Below are positions 12,321-12,830 of a stretch of 12,830 bases of DNA, one piece after another; position 1 is the stretch's first letter; each line of letters opens with the position of its first letter. The notes beneath the pieces were generated by a model. That model searched no databases. It worked only from the letters and a program-made list of their open reading frames with translations, and was not told the DNA's origin. A program made the translations under genes and the position numbers. Location: the NCBI GenBank assembly GCA_016934645.1, contig JAFGSL010000683.1:1-12830 (forward strand). Reading direction: 5' to 3'. Origin of the DNA: Anaerolineae bacterium (GTDB lineage Bacteria; Chloroflexota; Anaerolineae; B4-G1; SLSP01).

Positions 12321-12551
12321 ATGAAGCAAAATGAGATTTAAACAAGTGTCGCCGATATAGATTGGGCACAACTCGAATTGATGGCAAAATTGTCACCAGC
12401 AAAGCGTGTGCTGGCTGGGATGCAAGCGCAAGCCTTCGCTATGGCTGCTCTGAGGGGGACTTTGCGCCGTCGTTTCCCTGAGTTATCGCAGTCGGAGTTG
12501 AATATGAGGGTCCTTGCTTATCTCACACCACTGCGGATGGAAATGTCATGA
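12321..12551 (+). pseudogene. Small companion gene of a nucleotidyltransferase with an early stop codon
   Basis: The frame opens with ATG at 12321 behind GGGAGG but hits TAA at codon 7 (12339-12341). Beyond it the frame stays open to 12551 and reads like one protein: ADIDWAQLELMAKLSPAKRVL, then AQAFAMAALRGTLRRRFPEL and LNMRVLAYLTPLRM. A CAA-to-TAA change would explain the break. A shorter protein could start at ATG 12381 (56 residues). The stop overlaps the next gene's start (ATGA), as in two-gene nucleotidyltransferase modules. I cannot name the family. Confidence 0.55.
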
Positions 12552-12746
12552 GTGCGATTTGTTTTTACCTCAAAGTCATAAAGGCCTTAGAGGAAATGCA
12601 AGCTCCTTATCTGATTGTCGGTGCGTTTGCTGGACTGGCTTTCGGCGTCACGCGCGCGACCTTTGACGTGGATATTCTGGTTGATTTGCATGACGAAGAC
12701 TTCGAAGCGTTAGCTGCTCAATTCCCTCTCCCCCGCTACTACTTTA
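12548..12746 (+). pseudogene. Nucleotidyltransferase-like gene, disrupted
   Basis: The N-terminal ~65 residues look like a small nucleotidyltransferase of the AbiEii/MNT-like group: ALEEMQAPYLIVGAFAGLAF, then TRATFDVDILVDL with the Asp-x-Asp pair, and FPLPRYYF. After this, near 12746, the frame runs into unrelated sequence with hairpin structure and stops at 12799. Family members are usually longer than 150 residues, so this copy is cut short. An inserted element beginning near 12747-12753 would explain it; the other half may lie beyond the window. It is coupled to the preceding small gene by an ATGA overlap. Confidence 0.65.
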
Positions 12747-12752
12747 GAGCCT

Positions 12753-12827
12753 GTAAAAGAATAAGTTCCCGCGCAGAGCGCCCCGGGGACGGGGCTTAGA
12801 GCGAAAAACGGGAAGTTATATTTTTAC
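12753..12827. mobile_element. Inverted-repeat element, possibly the end of an insertion sequence or a MITE
   Basis: GTAAAAGAATAAGTTCCCG (12753-12771) and CGGGAAGTTATATTTTTAC (12809-12827) match as inverted repeats at 16 of 19 positions around a 37-base GC-rich spacer that itself can fold (GCCCC/GGGGC). It begins where the nucleotidyltransferase frame loses sense. The window ends three bases later, so I cannot tell a short element from the first bases of a larger insertion sequence. Confidence 0.5.
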
Positions 12828-12830
12828 GAA

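Overview
The window looks like a chromosomal stretch of a moderately GC-rich bacterium, plausibly a Chloroflexota (Anaerolineae-type) lineage. The reasons are a remnant of a NACHT/STAND protein, an S23-like four-helix-bundle gene, and many degenerate heptanucleotide tandem repeats in and between genes. This placement is inference; there is no rRNA or marker gene to confirm it.

Layout. Positions 1-1092 hold the C-terminal part of an M3-family oligoendopeptidase, cut by the window start. Positions 1110-2107 hold a small unknown gene, a palindromic interspersed element and the two ends of a NACHT NTPase gene whose middle is gone. From 2440 to 10082 there is one long run of same-strand genes: a succinyl-CoA-synthetase-type beta subunit with a C-terminal two-cluster ferredoxin domain, an S23-like four-helix-bundle gene, the matching alpha subunit, a small citrate-synthase-fold protein of the citryl-CoA lyase/ATP-citrate lyase C-terminal type, an HD-domain protein, a tiny zinc-binding protein, a hemolysin III-type membrane protein, a divergent aconitase/isopropylmalate dehydratase large subunit, a Nudix hydrolase and an aconitase-family small subunit. 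A toxin-antitoxin pair lies antisense at 10140-10915. A second, canonical aconitase-family large subunit follows at 11042-12316. The window ends in a decayed small gene plus a nucleotidyltransferase gene that is disrupted, perhaps by an inverted-repeat element at the very end.

How the genes may work together. An ADP-forming acyl-CoA ligase, a citryl-CoA-lyase-like enzyme and a hydro-lyase/isomerase form a logical chain: hydroxy-tricarboxylate (or citramalate-type acid) isomerisation, CoA activation, then C-C cleavage to an acyl-CoA and a 2-oxoacid. This is the logic of the two-step citrate cleavage known from Hydrogenobacter (citryl-CoA synthetase plus citryl-CoA lyase). Several features do not fit a plain copy of that pathway: the ferredoxin fusion, one small subunit with two different large subunits, an unusual YLHI specificity loop, and a large subunit with altered active-site motifs. 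The substrate cannot be settled from sequence alone; citrate, 2-methylcitrate and citramalate/mesaconate are all possible.

The other theme is short repeats. Three clear families of degenerate 7-bp repeats (AATTACG, AGTCRAA and NTACTCC types) plus a fourth (AACYTKR-like) lie at gene ends, where they supply stop codons, and inside coding regions, where they encode interdomain linkers in two enzymes of the cluster.
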